64,000 nucleotides of DNA. It comes from Acorus gramineus (lineage: Eukaryota > Streptophyta > Magnoliopsida > Acorales > Acoraceae). Below, piece after piece: positions 1 through 11,757 of the stretch. A program made the position numbers and the translations under genes. Numbering within the stretch: position 1 is the first letter of the stretch; each line of letters begins with the position of its first letter. The stretch is from positions 3,773,985 to 3,837,984 of the forward strand of contig JAUJYN010000014.1 of the NCBI GenBank assembly GCA_030737835.1, in the 5' to 3' direction. A model generated the notes under the pieces. The model was given only the letters and a program-made list of their open reading frames with translations. It had not been told where the DNA came from and searched no databases.

Positions 1-825
1 AAGAAAAGTACAAATAAGAAAAAGTGCCAGTGTAGGATTGTGTAAAGAAGGCACTCCATGGACGGACTCAAGCAAGCCGATAGACAGAGATGTCCCGACG
101 ACTGAACTTTAGACCCAACCGCTTACTTTACTGGTGGAGATAATTTATTTATTCATACCTTCCGCAGGAGTTTGCCGACCTTGCCCAAACAATAGAGCTG
201 TGTCATGGAATAAAATAATAGTGATGTTTACCACTACACTAGTCGACCCTCCGCCTGTAGTTAAAGTTGCCGTTATGTTCGCCTAGGTGTTTCAGCTACC
301 GCTGAACTCTCTAACCATGCAATGGTGGTGAGCTTTCATCATAAGATCCAGAAACGTAATTGCGGGCCTATATGCATAAAAAAGGAAATGAATCCTGAGA
401 GAAAAGCAAGAAAGTAGAAAGTCTGGGGAAAATGATAAAGTTACGAGATTATTTCCAAGGAACTAGGTAGCGAGGTGCGTTAGCAAAGCCCACCGACATG
501 TCCCGTCGTGGAGCGGCAATAAAAGCTTAGGCCACAGCCATAGAAGCTATTCTTTCACTCCGCCTATTACGTAAGAATGTACTACTCGAAACAAAGTCTG
601 TGCTGGCAGGTTTGTTCTGAGGCATATGATCCTCACCACGACCCTCGTCCTATGCAGCTCACTCCGGCTTGAATCTCGTTATTTCCATTCTCTCGTGAAT
701 TATGACAAAAAAAAAGGTTAACCTAGAAAAAAGCTATACTATAACATCCAGGAGCGTGTCACGGAGTTGGAGACGGTGTTGCGGGTCAAGTTATCTCACT
801 TCACACTTACTACCACGTAGAACTG
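1..825. other. Unassigned high-complexity leader
   Basis: This stretch lacks the AT-rich repeat modules that fill most of the window and has balanced base composition, as expected for an intergenic or degraded gene or intron region of a plant mitochondrial genome. I looked for mitochondrial exons, tRNA arms and group II intron domain V and recognised none. One short frame near 735-815 is open but matches no family I know. Confidence 0.4.
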
Positions 826-1104
826 TTGGTCTTTTCACCACGGTCAACCATACCGTATTTTTGTAAGGAAGTGCATTTTGGGGAACAAAGAAGAGACAAA
901 GAAGAAATAGAGGAGCAGCGTGTCAAGCTCGTTACATGGGATTTCTCAAACATCGTATCGTATGTTCCGATTGAAAAACTAGATTCTCCTATTATCACAC
1001 CCGAAGTTAATGGCTTTCCGATCGTCGTCGTCGAAGTGGTAAAATTCTATTGCGTCTCCCCAGCTCAGGAGTTTTCCCAGATACTGAAGTCAAACTCAGT
1101 TTGA
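826..1104 (+). CDS. Hypothetical ORF, 92 codons, probably not a gene
   Basis: An open frame of 92 codons begins with a non-ATG start in a high-complexity region. It has a charged stretch of Glu, Lys and Arg at about residues 22-33 and a hydrophobic patch with consecutive valines near residues 65-70. I recognise no domain, and no neighbouring mitochondrial gene suggests a transcript. Plant mitochondrial spacers commonly contain such frames by chance, so it is listed only because it is the best open frame of the first 9 kb. Confidence 0.1.
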   Translation: MVFSPRSTIPYFCKEVHFGEQRRDKEEIEEQRVKLVTWDFSNIVSYVPIEKLDSPIITPEVNGFPIVVVEVVKFYCVSPAQEFSQILKSNSV

Positions 1105-2021
1105 AACAATTTCGAGACAAGCTCCCGATTATAATGATTTGAGGCGAGCGCAGTGAGTCTAACTGATAAATTCAAATTTAAATGTTGTTTTTAGGTAATT
1201 GAGAAATTGGCTAACTTTTCAATCACATTACTATTTTTCTTTTTTTTAATTAATATTGACTATTTAATTTCATTATTGTCTTATGGGCACTTGATGACAA
1301 AAAATCCCGGTAAAACGTAAATGCAAATCTTGTTTCAAAGAAAATAAGGAAATCTTGTGAATCAATAAAGAAATATGCTTACTTTTTAATGGTCTCATAC
1401 TTTTCTTTACGAGTAAAACGACGGCATATATGTAACTCAAATTTATAGCCAAAAAGAAAACTGATAAATCATTACTTGAAGTCGTTTTTGTAATTTCTTT
1501 ATTTATTTATTGACAACATTGTTTGTTATCTTTTTATTTATTATGGTTTTCAATTGAAATTTTAATCTCTTAACTGCGCTCCCGCTTCTATGCTAACTTA
1601 TTCGCACGTTCTTTCCGACGGGAACAGGCGGTCAACTCTCACTAGAAGAAAGGTATTTTTAAGTCTATAGAAGAAGAATCAGCATAAGCCAGTGATTTGT
1701 CTCTATTCCGGTTCAATTTACGTTCTTAAACTCACGCCTAATAAGAAAGAATTCTATTTATATTTCTTTTTTCACTTCAATGACTCATTTAAGATGGTCT
1801 GCTTAAGACAGTTAAGTCATAATTCATAAAAAGTCCAGCCATATCCACATGTTTAATTTAAACAACAAGCTAACTTTCTTTGTTTATCGTGCTCCAGTAA
1901 GGCTTATACCTCTTTTATCTGCTTTCTTCAGGTATTAATCATATTTGAATACAGCTTCTAAAACACCTCTTGTTTACCAACTGACTCTGGTCCCTTGCCC
2001 CGGTATAAATATTAACAGAAA

Positions 2022-2092
2022 TAAGGCGACTGAAAGGAGGGAAGCGACCAGCGGGTGTTGATAAACTGAGGAGCGTAAGCGGAGGTGCGACT
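2022..2092 (+). repeat. GC-rich modular repeat
   Basis: This copy joins a module reading GGCGACTGAAAGGAGG to the core GAAGCGACCAGCGGG, a TGTTGATAAACtgag segment and a GGAGCGTAAGCGGAGG segment. Its GC content contrasts sharply with the AT-rich flanks. It is one of about 35 copies on both strands of the window. Confidence 0.85.
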
Positions 2093-2225
2093 AAGAAATA
2101 TATTTATAGTTATGTGATCGAAGCCGATCGAAGTGAGTAGGAGCGACTTAAACAAAGACAGAATAAAATAATAAATTACAAAATGAATAACTTTAATAAA
2201 CAGAATAAAATGAATTACTTATCTT

Positions 2226-2262
2226 CTTCCGCTCCCGCTGGTCGCTTCTATGTTTCACACCA
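2226..2262 (-). repeat. GC-rich modular repeat, short form
   Basis: The core CCGCTCCCGCTGGTCGCTTC, followed by a TATGTTTCACACC segment, lies immediately beside structured-element copy 1 (2319-2412). The same neighbour relationship is seen at 54.6 kb, so this GC-rich copy and the structured element were duplicated together. Confidence 0.85.
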
Positions 2263-2318
2263 GCAATGTTGTATATAAATTTAAAATAGTCTTTTTATCT
2301 TTTTCTCTTGATTCGAAG

Positions 2319-2412
2319 TATCAGCCAGTAAGCTCTTCAGCCCAATGCGCTTTACACGAAAAATCGCAGTACTTCAGTATAGCCGGATACTCGTAGGGTT
2401 AGAAAACTGATA
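2319..2412 (-). repeat. Structured repeat element, copy 1
   Basis: This is one of five related elements of about 100 nt. Read on the minus strand it begins TATCAG and ends CTGATA, which can pair as an outer stem. It carries the family signature GCGCATTGGGC followed by GAGC and ACTGG. The outer stem differs from copy 5 (TATCCG with CGGATA) by a paired C-G to A-T change. No function is known; it may be a decayed structured RNA or a non-coding repeat. Confidence 0.7.
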
Positions 2413-5400
2413 TAAAGGATAGGATAAAAAACTAATTTAAGCGATAATTAGATACGTTAAAGCACGGTAAAATAAAGAAATTTGCTTACTTTTTTATCAT
2501 TACTTTATTCTGTCTTTTTAATTTCAATCTTTCATTATGGTTTTCAATTATAGTTGCTAACTTTTAGGCATATATAAAAACAGAAACTTTTTCATTGTAA
2601 CAAAGAAAGAAATCTTTCAAATTCAAATCTTTTATTTAGGTTTTCAATTCTAGTTTATCCTTTTTATCCCGATTAAATGAAACTTTTTAATTACTGATAA
2701 ATCAAACTTTTTTATTGAATTAATATTGGCTAAATAATTTAAATGTTGTTTTTAGGCGATAAAATCAATATTTCTTTTCAATTCAACTTTAAAATAAAGA
2801 CGTCAAGAAATCTTTTTAATGAAAATCTGGTAGAGTAAAACGACGGATTAAATGCCACTGTTAGCACGGTAAAAGAAATCTTATAAATTGAAATTGAAAT
2901 CTTGTATTATGGTTTTCAATTAAGTTTATGACAAAAAAGACCGGGAAAACGTCTACTTTTTTGAGTCCTAAGTCAATTCCCTAATAAAGACAGGGAAAAC
3001 GTAAAGTTTAGGATTGAGAAATCTTGTATTACTTCGTAAATTATAGTTGCTAACGCATATATAAAAATAAAACTTTTCAATTTCTAAAGTCACTTTAGGT
3101 TAAAAAGCAGTTTATGACAAAAAACACCTTTAAAACGTCAACTTTCGTTTTTGTAGAGTCTGATCCTCATAGCTAAATTATAGTTGCTACTTATGGGAAA
3201 GTTTTTTATTTTTTAATTCAAATCATAGCTAAAAGCACTGTCCTACTAAAAAACACAGGGAGTGAAGCAAAGCGATACTCAAATCAACCGAATCGAGAGC
3301 TTGAAGGAAAATCTATAGAAAAGAGAAAACGTCAACTTTAGTATTGAGAAATGGGCTTAACGAAGTCAATTATAGTTGCTAGTCAAAATCACCGATAAAA
3401 CTACAACTTATCAATTTCAATCATTACTTTAATTCATTTAGTTTTTGTTATTAATTTCCTTATCAATTTCTAAAGTCACTTTAGGTTAAAAATTACTAGA
3501 CTACTCAAAATCCCGGTAAAGATGAAAGTTATAAATTGAGAAATGGGCTTATAAAAGGTGCGAAGGCGTAGCGGAAGAACTTTTTGTTTCTTACCCACTA
3601 CAACTTTTAAATGTAAATCTCAATAAATCTTTAAAATTGGACTCAGAAAAAGACCGATTAAATTGAACTTCAAAAAGAGCTAAACGTACTAAAGAAAGAG
3701 ATAAACTCGTTTTATATAGATTTGAGTCCATAAGAGATAAACGTACTAAAAATCCCGATTAAATTACACTGATAAATTGAAATCACTAAGCGTGAAGAAT
3801 GAACTAAACTAAAAATTAAGCTAATCCTTAAAACACCTTTAAAACGTCAACTTTTCTCTTTTTTCATGATTCTAAATAAGGGAAATTCTTGTCGGGAAAC
3901 TAGCAAGTTTGAAATTGATAAATAGGCTTATAGAAGGAAATTTCTATAGAATCGGGAGTGAAGCAAAGCGGAACTCAAATCACTATAAAAGTGTTCTTCC
4001 GCTACGCTTCTTTGCTTCGCACCTCCGTCACTCCAATGATATAGATTTGAGGGGGTGAAGAATGAGCCCTACTTGAAACAAGCTAAATCAAATCCTTAGT
4101 AAAAGAGTGAAGCAGCGAAACTCAAATCAATATAAAAAGAGCTGGAAGAAAATCAAACGAATAGGAAAACGTCAACTGATAAATTGAGAAAGTAGACTTA
4201 CTTCGTAAATTAAGTTGATGCCTAAAAATCCCGGTAAAACGGAAATTCAAATCTTGTTTAAAAGAAAACTGATATTCAGTTAGGATAGGATTAATCTCAT
4301 ACTTTCTTAACGAACGTAGTGGAACTCTGCACAGCGGAACTAAAATCATTAGAATTAAAAACGACGTCATATATTTAACTAAAATGGAGAGCCAAAAATA
4401 AAACTTTTAAATGAAACGAAAGAAATTTGCTTACTTGTTTATTGAAATCTTGTTTCAAAGAAAAGAAAGAAATTGGCTTACTTATTAATTAAAATCTTGT
4501 ATTCGGCACTAAATAATTATTTTCTTTAGGCGATAAAAGAACACTTTTTGCTTATTATCTTTAATTATGGATTTCCATTCCCTAAAAAGACAGGGTTTAC
4601 GTCAACAAATAGATTGATAAATGAAAATCATAGCTAAATTCTAGTTGCTACCCACCGGGAAACAGGAAAAAGAAAATTCAAATCTTTAATTATGGTTAAA
4701 AATGAAGTTTATGCCTAAAAAGACAGGTAAAATCACACCTTTAAAACGTAAACTTTGAAATCAATAAATCTTTAAAAAGAAAATTACACTGATAAATGGA
4801 AAAAGAAAGAAATCTTTTTTATTGAAATTGCGAAATAAAGAAAATAAAACTAAATAATTTAGATATTGTTTTTAGGTTTTTAATCACTTTCCTACCCAAA
4901 AAGATAAGACTCACTGCGCTCGCCTCAAATCACTAATAAACTATATTAGAAACTTTGAAATTGATAAATGAATGGGCTTATAGAAGGTGTGGTGCGGAGC
5001 ATAGTAGGAGCGGAAATAAGAACTGATATGGCTTTTATCTATGATTTGTGTTGGCTAGGGTCCGTAGCGATAGGCGAGCTTGCAAAGGTTATTAAAGAGC
5101 TAAGGGAGAAACAAAAAACAATAAATAACAAAATGAATTACAACAATAAAAAAAAAAGATAACAAACAAAACAGAATCAATAAATTAATAAATGAATTAA
5201 TAAATTTCTTACAAAAAATACTGGAAGTAATGATTTAAAAGTTGACGTTTTATATAGGCCTAAAAGTTCATTATAAATATGTTTTTTGAATGAGGGTATG
5301 GTTTGAAAATAACTTTACTACTTTAAATCCCGGTAAAGATGAAAGTTAGAAATGAAAATATGGGATTCACTAAGTAAATTCTGTTTATGACAAAAAATAC

Positions 5401-5828
5401 AGGGAGTGGAACGTAGTGGAACTCTAAGTTTAAAATGTCGATAAAATGCAACTTTCAAATTACAATTAAAATCTCATAACTCAGACTTTCTTTATGGACG
5501 ATAAAATTACACTGAACAATGGCGATAAAAGAAAACTTTTTAAGAAAGAAATTGGCTTATGGTTTTCAATTAAGTTTATGACCCGCAATAAATAAATTAA
5601 AAAGGTTACTTATGGGGAAACAATGCTATATGCTCCCTTTATTTTTGATTTGAGGGGGTGAAGAATCCTGAAACAAGCGAACCTTTTCAATTAAAATCTT
5701 TAATTATGTTTTTAGGTTCACTGATAAATTAAAATTAAAAGAACTTATTTAAGAAAGAAAATCTGATAGAGGGACTTTATGTCGCGGATTAAATGCCACA
5801 ACAAGCACGGTAAAATCAAGAAATGTGC

Positions 5829-5870
5829 TTCTTCCGCTCCCGCTGGTCGCTCCTACTCCTTTCAGTCGCC
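5829..5870 (-). repeat. GC-rich modular repeat
   Basis: The short form CTTCCGCTCCCGCTGGTCGC continues into a CTCCTACTCCTTTCAGTCGCC segment. On the opposite strand this is the GGCGACTGAAAGGAG module followed by the GGAGCGACCAGCGGGAGC core. The same junction is seen at 25.97, 32.28 and 49.27 kb. Confidence 0.85.
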
Positions 5871-6190
5871 TTTTCAATTTAAATCTTTAATCTTGTTTTT
5901 AGGTCCCTAACAAAGACAGGTGCGTAGCATAAACGATAAAAGAAAACAGATATAATGCTTTTAAATGGGCTTAGGAAATTTGATTTTATTACGACTCCTC
6001 AAAATACCTATTAAATGACACTTCTCAATGAAATCACACTTTTTAATAAATAAATTGTCTTACAAAAGAATGAAAATCTTAACTCCCGATTAAATTACAC
6101 TTTGAAATTATTATCTTGTTTTAGGGAAACTAGAAAGTTTTAGATTTCTAAATGCGCTTATAGAAGTAAATTAAGTTTCCTACCCGATAA

Positions 6191-6339
6191 AAGGTGTAAA
6201 TAGGAGCGACCTTTGGTGTTGATAAACATCGGAACGCTAGTGGAGGAGCGCAAGCTTAGAAGCGACCAGCGGGAGCGGAGGTGTTGATAAACATCGGAAC
6301 GCCAGTGGAGGGAGCGTAAAGATTAAAGAACGGAAGAAG
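6191..6339 (+). repeat. Long composite GC-rich modular repeat
   Basis: Modules in order are AGGTGTAAATAGGAGCGACC, TTTGG, TGTTGATAAACATCGGAACG with CTAGTGGAGG, AGCGCAAGCTTAGAAGCGACC with AGCGGGAGCGG, a second TGTTGATAAAC copy, and a tail of GGGAGCGTAAAG, ATTAAAGAACGGAAGAAGC. The TGTTGATAAACA part is a perfect 4-bp stem with a GATA loop. Near-identical composites lie at 21.0, 22.8, 31.9, 34.1 and 37.3 kb. The composite marks the change from plus-polarity to minus-polarity AT-rich modules. Confidence 0.9.
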
Positions 6340-7388
6340 CAAATTTCTTTATTAAAAACAAGATTATAATTTACGTTTTCCCTACTCTAATTTGAAACCA
6401 TAATTATCGATATAAATGGAAAACCATAAGACGACGATTTAAATTTAAAGATTTATTGAGATTGAAAGATAAAAGTTTAAGAAAACCCGGTAAAAATGGT
6501 TGGGAGCTTGACTCAAATCCTTGGAAAAAGAACTAGATTTCAGTAGTGATTTCCAGATTCAAATGAAAAAGTTTAAGAAAACCCGTAAAAATTAGTAGGA
6601 CAGTGTTTTTACTAGGGAATTCGAGATTTCTTGAAAAAAGTTGAAGAAAACCTCCGCTCCCGCTGGTCGCTTCTATGCTTCGCACCCGTGATTTTTCATA
6701 GGCCATAAGACAATATATTAATTTATTATATTTCTTGATTTATTAAAGATTTTAATTTCTTTATTTTACAATTTCTCAATTTTAAAGATTTATTGATTTA
6801 CACAAGATTTTCCTTTATCGTTTATTTTACCAAATATCGTTACATATATTCCGTATCTAATTCGAGATAAACTCCAATTATTATAGATTATAGGGAACTT
6901 TAGTCGCTCAGGCTTAAATATGTACTTAATCTGTTTTTTTCCTCGTCTAGGTATGAGATTAAAATTTAAATTGTTTAGTGTGATTTTAAAGTTGCATTTT
7001 ATCGTGCTAAATAATTATCTAACCCTAAGGCTGTTTTATTAGATTTCTTAGGTGCGGAGCATATTTCAAAGTTGTTATTTAAAAAGATTTATTGATTTCA
7101 AAGTAAGCAAATTTCTTTATTAACAAAGTGCAAAAAGTATAAATAATTATATGCCTAAAATCATTAGAACTAAGGTGCGTAGGCGTAGCGGAAGAACTTT
7201 AAACAAGCTCCCTAAGACTGTTTTATTAGTATAATCCGTCTCTTTAATTAAGAGATAAACTCCCTTAGTATGAAATATGAGAATTATGAGTATTTTCATT
7301 TTCATTTTTAAGTAAGCCAATTTATTTCTTTTCTCGTTTCATTGTTTAGTGTTCTTTTTAAAGAGATTAAAATTGAAATTAAAAAGTA
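6340..7388 (-). repeat. AT-rich repeat-module block, minus polarity
   Basis: This has the same module repertoire as 1130-6190 but mostly reverse-complemented: CATAATTAAAGATTT, AAGTTTACGT, GATTTATTGATT, TCGTTTCATT. It also contains a single short GC-rich copy (6652-6690, minus). No gene is visible. Confidence 0.7.
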
Positions 7389-7482
7389 AGGTGCGGAGCA
7401 TAGGAGCGACCAGCGGGAGCGGAAGTGTGTTTTCATAGGAGCGTTAGCGGAAGTGTGAAACATAGAAGCGACCAGCGGGAGC
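7389..7482 (+). repeat. GC-rich modular repeat, tripled
   Basis: Three GC-rich units follow in series: AGGTGCGGAGCATAGGAGCG with the core, then a TTTTCATAGGAGCGTTAGCGG unit, then a GTGTGAAACATAGAAGCG unit with the core. TGCGGAGCA is itself a tiny hairpin with a TGC/GCA stem. Confidence 0.85.
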
Positions 7483-7483
7483 C

Positions 7484-9088
7484 TTGAAACAAGCTAACTA
7501 TTCTTCTTCAAAGAGGGTGACGAAGGAACACTCTTTTATTCCTTTCCATGATAGGGCTTGGTTGGTTTTTTGGTATGAGTGCTTTAGTCTCAGTAAAATC
7601 GTAATCTTATCTATTGTTTGGGATCATTACTATCTCATTCGTCGATCCTACAAGGTGATCCGAGCTACGTAACAAAAAGTAAAGAGTAGGTTGTTCGATC
7701 TAGGTTTTCTGTTGAAGGAAGACGGAGGCGCTAGGTTGATACTGGATTTTGCCCCAATCCTACCGATGTTTTTGTGTCAATTTATGAATAATTCTTTCCA
7801 TAGTGACGGAGGTGCGTAGCATCTTTTCGACGTTTGGTATTCTGTTTATTTCAGTTTACGATCGATCAAATGTTAAGTGTATGTCGGTCAGTGGTTTGAG
7901 CTCTCCACACCATACCATAACCATATGTTGTAGATAGGTGCGTAGCATACAAAGAAACGATAGATGATAGAGGGCGACGAAGGAGCGGTAGATAGATAGA
8001 GTAAACTCCTTTTCACTTGATTTTTCTAGTGCACTTTGACCGATACGGTATCAGACCTCGCACCTCCCGATATACTCGAATCCAGAAGATGCTGAACTAT
8101 ATATTCTACTCCCAATCACTACTTTTAAAAATCAATAAAATAAAGAAAGTATCTAAGAAAGTCAAAGTCGTCTACATGAACTGTAGCAGCGGTGTGGTCT
8201 GGTCTGTAAATCAATATGATTCAAACATAGACTGATCTCTTTGTTGAACACACGAAATTACGTATCTTAATGTAAGAGGTGCGTTAGCATTTTCGAAGAG
8301 AGGAAGAGCAAAGTGAGTACCAAACGTAGACCGTGGATCACGACCAAAGGCGACCTAAGAGTGAAAAAATGATAACAAAACCTCGATTTCTATCTTTTGC
8401 CTTGTAGAACCGAATGATAGAAGCCCTTCAATATTCAATCTGGCTTGAAGCGAGACTACAATGTCCAAACGAAAGAGAAAGCGATTCACTTATTGCATAA
8501 CCCTCACTTCTGCTGCTAATCATTCGTAAACGAGCATAAACCAACGCGGCTAAACAGTCGCCCATGTAAAGACATTAAATCTTAAAGACGACAATAGATA
8601 CGAAGTGAAGTGAGATTGCACGGGCGAACGATACAACGAGATTTTAATAGTGTGAGGGAATGTCATATACGTATTGGTTTTATATCCGATACATAGAATT
8701 GAGACTATGAGTCAGTTCGTAGTGCTTTGTACAGTACGTATTTCGTATGTATATTCCAAGTCCACATCGAGAAGTTAGTAATAGGTGGTCTCGGGTCCTT
8801 GTTGGGGATCTCTTTTCTTTGTATACCGAATATGTTTATTCACGTTTGTATTTTGTCTGATCTTCCTTGTTTTCTTTATAACAAAGTATTTTAGAATTAT
8901 CCCTCATATAAATTTAATTACTACTCGTCCGTTCCGTAAACTCAACCATGATGATGACATGACGCCCGCTCGGGTGTAAGCGTAAGCGCAATATCAATCA
9001 GTCAGGTGACCGAAGGTGTGGTGCGAAGCGACGAAGGGATAGGTCTATTATTCTAGTAAATTCAGCATTTTTCCTTGCTTATTCCATG
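7484..9088. other. High-complexity spacer downstream of atp1
   Basis: About 1.6 kb is mostly free of AT-rich modules, with isolated tiny hairpin modules (GGTGCGTAGCAT at about 7810 and 7936, GGTGCGTTAGCAT at about 8279). Its short open frames (7484-7672, 8017-8235, 8785-8979) show no recognisable domain. This is the 3' flank of atp1, and no conserved terminator structure is obvious. Confidence 0.5.
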
Positions 9089-10609
9089 TTATGTTATGTT
9101 GTTCGCGTTTTCTTTTAAAAAGTTATTCAGTTCTTTTTTTCTATCACTGGTTAACCCCTCGCCTAACAATCGTAAAAGGTCTGGATTTATATTATTCAGG
9201 ATGTCTTTTTCATATTTATTTATTTTATCTAATGGCATTCGATCACAGAATCCATTGACAGCAGCATAAATTACTAGAATTTGTTTTTCAATTGTTAATG
9301 GTTCATATTGCGGTTGTTTTAGAACTTCAGTTAGCCTAGCACCTCTATTTAGTAATGACTGAGTCGCGGCATCTAGGTCTGAACCAAATTGAGCGAATGC
9401 GGCCACTTCCCTATATTGTGCTAATTCTAGTTTTAAACTCCCGCATACTTGTTTCATAGCTTTCAACTGAGCGGCAGACCCGACTCGACTGACAGATAAT
9501 CCAACGTTAATAGCTGGTCTAATTCCGCGATAAAAGAGCTCTGTTTCCAAACAGATTTGTCCATCCGTAATGGAGATCACATTGGTAGGTATATACGCCG
9601 ATACGTCTCCAGCTTGTGTTTCAATGACTGGTAAAGCGGTCAAGCTACCTGCCCCTGTTTGATCCGATCGTTTTGATGCTCTTTCTAATAGACGTGAATG
9701 TAAATAGAATACATCTCCTGGGAAAGCCTCACGGCCTGGTGGTCGGCGTAACAATAAGGACATTTGTCGATATGCCACTGCTTGTTTACTCAAATCATCA
9801 TATATTATTAATGCGTGCATTCCATTATCTCGGAAGTATTCCCCCATGGCACATCCAGAATATGGGGCAAGAAATTGAAGAGGAGCTGGATCTGAAGCGG
9901 TGGCTGCTACAAGAATTGAATATTCCAAGGCTTGATTCGCTGAAAGAATCTGTACTAATTGTGCTACAGTCGAACGTTTCTGTCCAATCGCTACATAAAC
10001 ACAATATAATTTTTCTTGCTCATTACCCCTGGAGTTCAATTGTTTTTGATTTAAGATAGTATCGATAGCAATAGCTGTTTTTCCTGTTTGTCTGTCTCCG
10101 ATGATCAGTTCTCGTTGACCACGGCCTATGGGAACTAGACTATCTACTGCTTTTAACCCTGTTTGCATAGGTTCGTGTACAGATTTACGTTCAATAATCC
10201 CAGGCGCTTTCACTTCCACACGTTTTCGTTCGTAATCACTTAAAGCTCCTTTTCCATCAATAGGTACTCCCAATGCATCAACCACACGGCCTAACATTGC
10301 CTTACCTACAGGAACATCCACAATAGATCCAGTGCGCTTGACAAGATCTCCCTCCTTAATTGCGGTATCACTACCAAATATCACTATACCCACATTTTCA
10401 TTCTCCAGATTTAAAGCGATTCCCTGTACACCATTGGAAAATTCAACCATTTCTCCAGCTTGAATCTCATTCAAACCGTCTACGCGGGCAATACCATCCC
10501 CAACTGAGATCACTCTACCAATCTCATCCACTTTAAACGAATTGTAAAAGTTTGTAATTCTACCTTCTAAAAAAGTAGTAAGTTCAACAGTTGATGGATA
10601 AAATTCCAT
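9089..10609 (-). CDS. atp1: ATP synthase F1 subunit alpha, mitochondrial
   Basis: Encodes the alpha subunit of the F1 part of mitochondrial ATP synthase, which alternates with beta in the catalytic hexamer on the matrix side. The 506-aa product has the usual plant length. The N-terminal beta-barrel domain occupies roughly residues 25-95. The P-loop GDRQTGKT is at 171-178, the Walker B-like ALIIYDD segment at about 266-272 and the family signature [10 protein letters not shown] at about 365-374. The frame extends three codons upstream through a TTG, but the ATG at 10607-10609 gives the family N terminus beginning MEF, so I chose it. The protein is divergent for a plant copy (ARVDGLN where ARVYGLN is usual; altered segments near residues 193-199 and 223-226; diverged C-terminal tail after residue 460). 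Two leucines (residues 392 and 430) sit at positions that I recall being created by RNA editing in other angiosperms. It is the only native mitochondrial gene in the window and stands alone. Confidence 0.98.
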   Translation of the reverse strand: MEFYPSTVELTTFLEGRITNFYNSFKVDEIGRVISVGDGIARVDGLNEIQAGEMVEFSNGVQGIALNLENENVGIVIFGSDTAIKEGDLVKRTGSIVDVPVGKAMLGRVVDALGVPIDGKGALSDYERKRVEVKAPGIIERKSVHEPMQTGLKAVDSLVPIGRGQRELIIGDRQTGKTAIAIDTILNQKQLNSRGNEQEKLYCVYVAIGQKRSTVAQLVQILSANQALEYSILVAATASDPAPLQFLAPYSGCAMGEYFRDNGMHALIIYDDLSKQAVAYRQMSLLLRRPPGREAFPGDVFYLHSRLLERASKRSDQTGAGSLTALPVIETQAGDVSAYIPTNVISITDGQICLETELFYRGIRPAINVGLSVSRVGSAAQLKAMKQVCGSLKLELAQYREVAAFAQFGSDLDAATQSLLNRGARLTEVLKQPQYEPLTIEKQILVIYAAVNGFCDRMPLDKINKYEKDILNNINPDLLRLLGEGLTSDRKKELNNFLKENANNIT

Positions 10610-10815
10610 AATCAACAAATAAAGAAAAGATGCAAAAAAGGAAATACCGCTTTACACACAGACATTTATTGAAAAATTCTTTTCTCTGGTCGTTTGTTTG
10701 CGTTGTTTTGCTAATCAAAATATCATATATAAATAGTCGCTTTAGAGTAGTAAAAAGAAGAATGAACATTCATTATGCCCTTACCTTAAGTAGTTAGTCG
10801 CTTTAGTACAATCGT

Positions 10816-10842
10816 ATTTTGTCTATATAATATAATACGACA
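10816..10842 (-). promoter_or_regulatory. Possible mitochondrial promoter upstream of atp1
   Basis: Read on the minus strand, about 210 bp upstream of the atp1 start, the sequence CGTATTATATTATATAG combines a CRTA-type core with an AT-rich box, as in many plant mitochondrial promoters. The match is loose and AT-rich sequence is common here, so this is a weak suggestion. Confidence 0.15.
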
Positions 10843-11216
10843 TTCCTTTCCCCTTGACTTTAATACGAACAGATATGTTCCATCGAAAAGTTGTAGATAA
10901 TCGTTGTTTTATCTTTAATTTCTCTTTTGTCTCGAAACCAATATAAACCAAAAATACGGATCCAAACCGGGGTCTAGTGGAGCCGGTAACTCGTAGGGCC
11001 AAAACAAGAGGAAAGGAACATTAAAGAAAAACAAAGATCTAAGAACATGAACTGAGACAATGAACTGATCGAATTCCCATAAATCACTCAGTAAATCCGG
11101 GAAGATAATTAGAATGAAGGTAAAATAGTATTTCATGGTCATAGTTCAGTGAAATAGCTCAATTACCCGGGTCCGCACTTGCCTTGGATTTGGATGCTAA
11201 ACACTAGAATTCTATG

Positions 11217-11275
11217 TTTATCAACACCTCACTATCATTCTATTAATCACACCTCAACACCCGCTGGTCGCTCCT
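11217..11275 (-). repeat. GC-rich modular repeat, partial
   Basis: A diverged GTTTATCAACACC segment and a CTATTAATCACACC segment precede CCCGCTGGTCGCTCC. The modules are in the usual order but the first joints are degraded. Confidence 0.75.
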
Positions 11276-11349
11276 CTTTTCATTACTTTAAATACTGACA
11301 GAAATGTTGTAATTAAATTCTAAATAGTCTTTTCATTTCTCAAAGTCTC

Positions 11350-11455
11350 TTTCTTAGCAAGTAGTTAGCTCAAGAGCCCAATGCGCATCACAGAAAAGGA
11401 TTCAATGAGTAATCCTGTGGAGCCGGATACTCTATGGGTACGAAAACTGATACCG
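11350..11455 (-). repeat. Structured repeat element, copy 2
   Basis: On the minus strand the element reads TATCAG, then GAGTATCCGGCTC, a hairpin CACAGGATT/AATCCTTTTCTGTG, the signature TGCGCATTGGGC and GAGCTAACTACTTGC. The inner hairpin stem is identical to copy 5 while the loop differs (ACTCATTG here against ACTAAACG). The 3' side of the outer stem is degraded. Confidence 0.7.
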
Positions 11456-11720
11456 AGATAAAGAGTGAGGAGACTGGATTAAGAACTTGATTTCTGGACG
11501 ACGGATTAAGTACATAAAACGGCCTGAGGGGCAGATAATTAGATACACAAAAGAATGGTAAAAATGGAGAAATTGGCTTACTTTTTTCTTTAAATCTTGT
11601 CTTCCATTTTTATGTTGTTTTTAGTTAGCTTGTTTCAAGGTAGACATAAAGTCCCGAAAATAGAGTTCGCTTGCGCTTCACTCTTATTATATGGATTTGA
11701 CATAAAGTCCCTTAATTAGT

Positions 11721-11757
11721 TCTTCCGCTCCCGCTGGTCGCTTCTATGCTTCGCACA
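11721..11757 (-). repeat. GC-rich modular repeat, short form
   Basis: CTTCCGCTCCCGCTGGTCGC is followed by TTCTATGCTTCGCAC, the reverse of the GTGCGAAGCATAGAAGCG unit seen at 46.0, 46.2 and 63.4 kb. Confidence 0.85.

Larger units (their letters stand above)
1130..6190 (+). repeat. AT-rich repeat-module block, plus polarity
   Basis: About 5 kb of non-coding DNA is assembled from short recurring modules. Recognisable ones are AAATCTTGTTTTAGG-like, TCTTTAATTATGGTTTTC, TTTATGACAAAAAACACC followed by GGGAAAACG, GCTTACTTTTTAATT and AAACGATAAAATCACAC. They recur in partly conserved order but with many small indels and substitutions. Nearly all copies here read in the same direction. Interspersed are short hairpin modules such as GAGATAAACTC and GACATAAAGTC. 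I see no gene in this stretch. Confidence 0.75.

Noticed and set aside
9673..10059. 128-codon open frame on plus inside atp1
   Set aside because: It is antisense to the conserved atp1 coding region (P-loop to signature), has no domain of its own and is a shadow frame.
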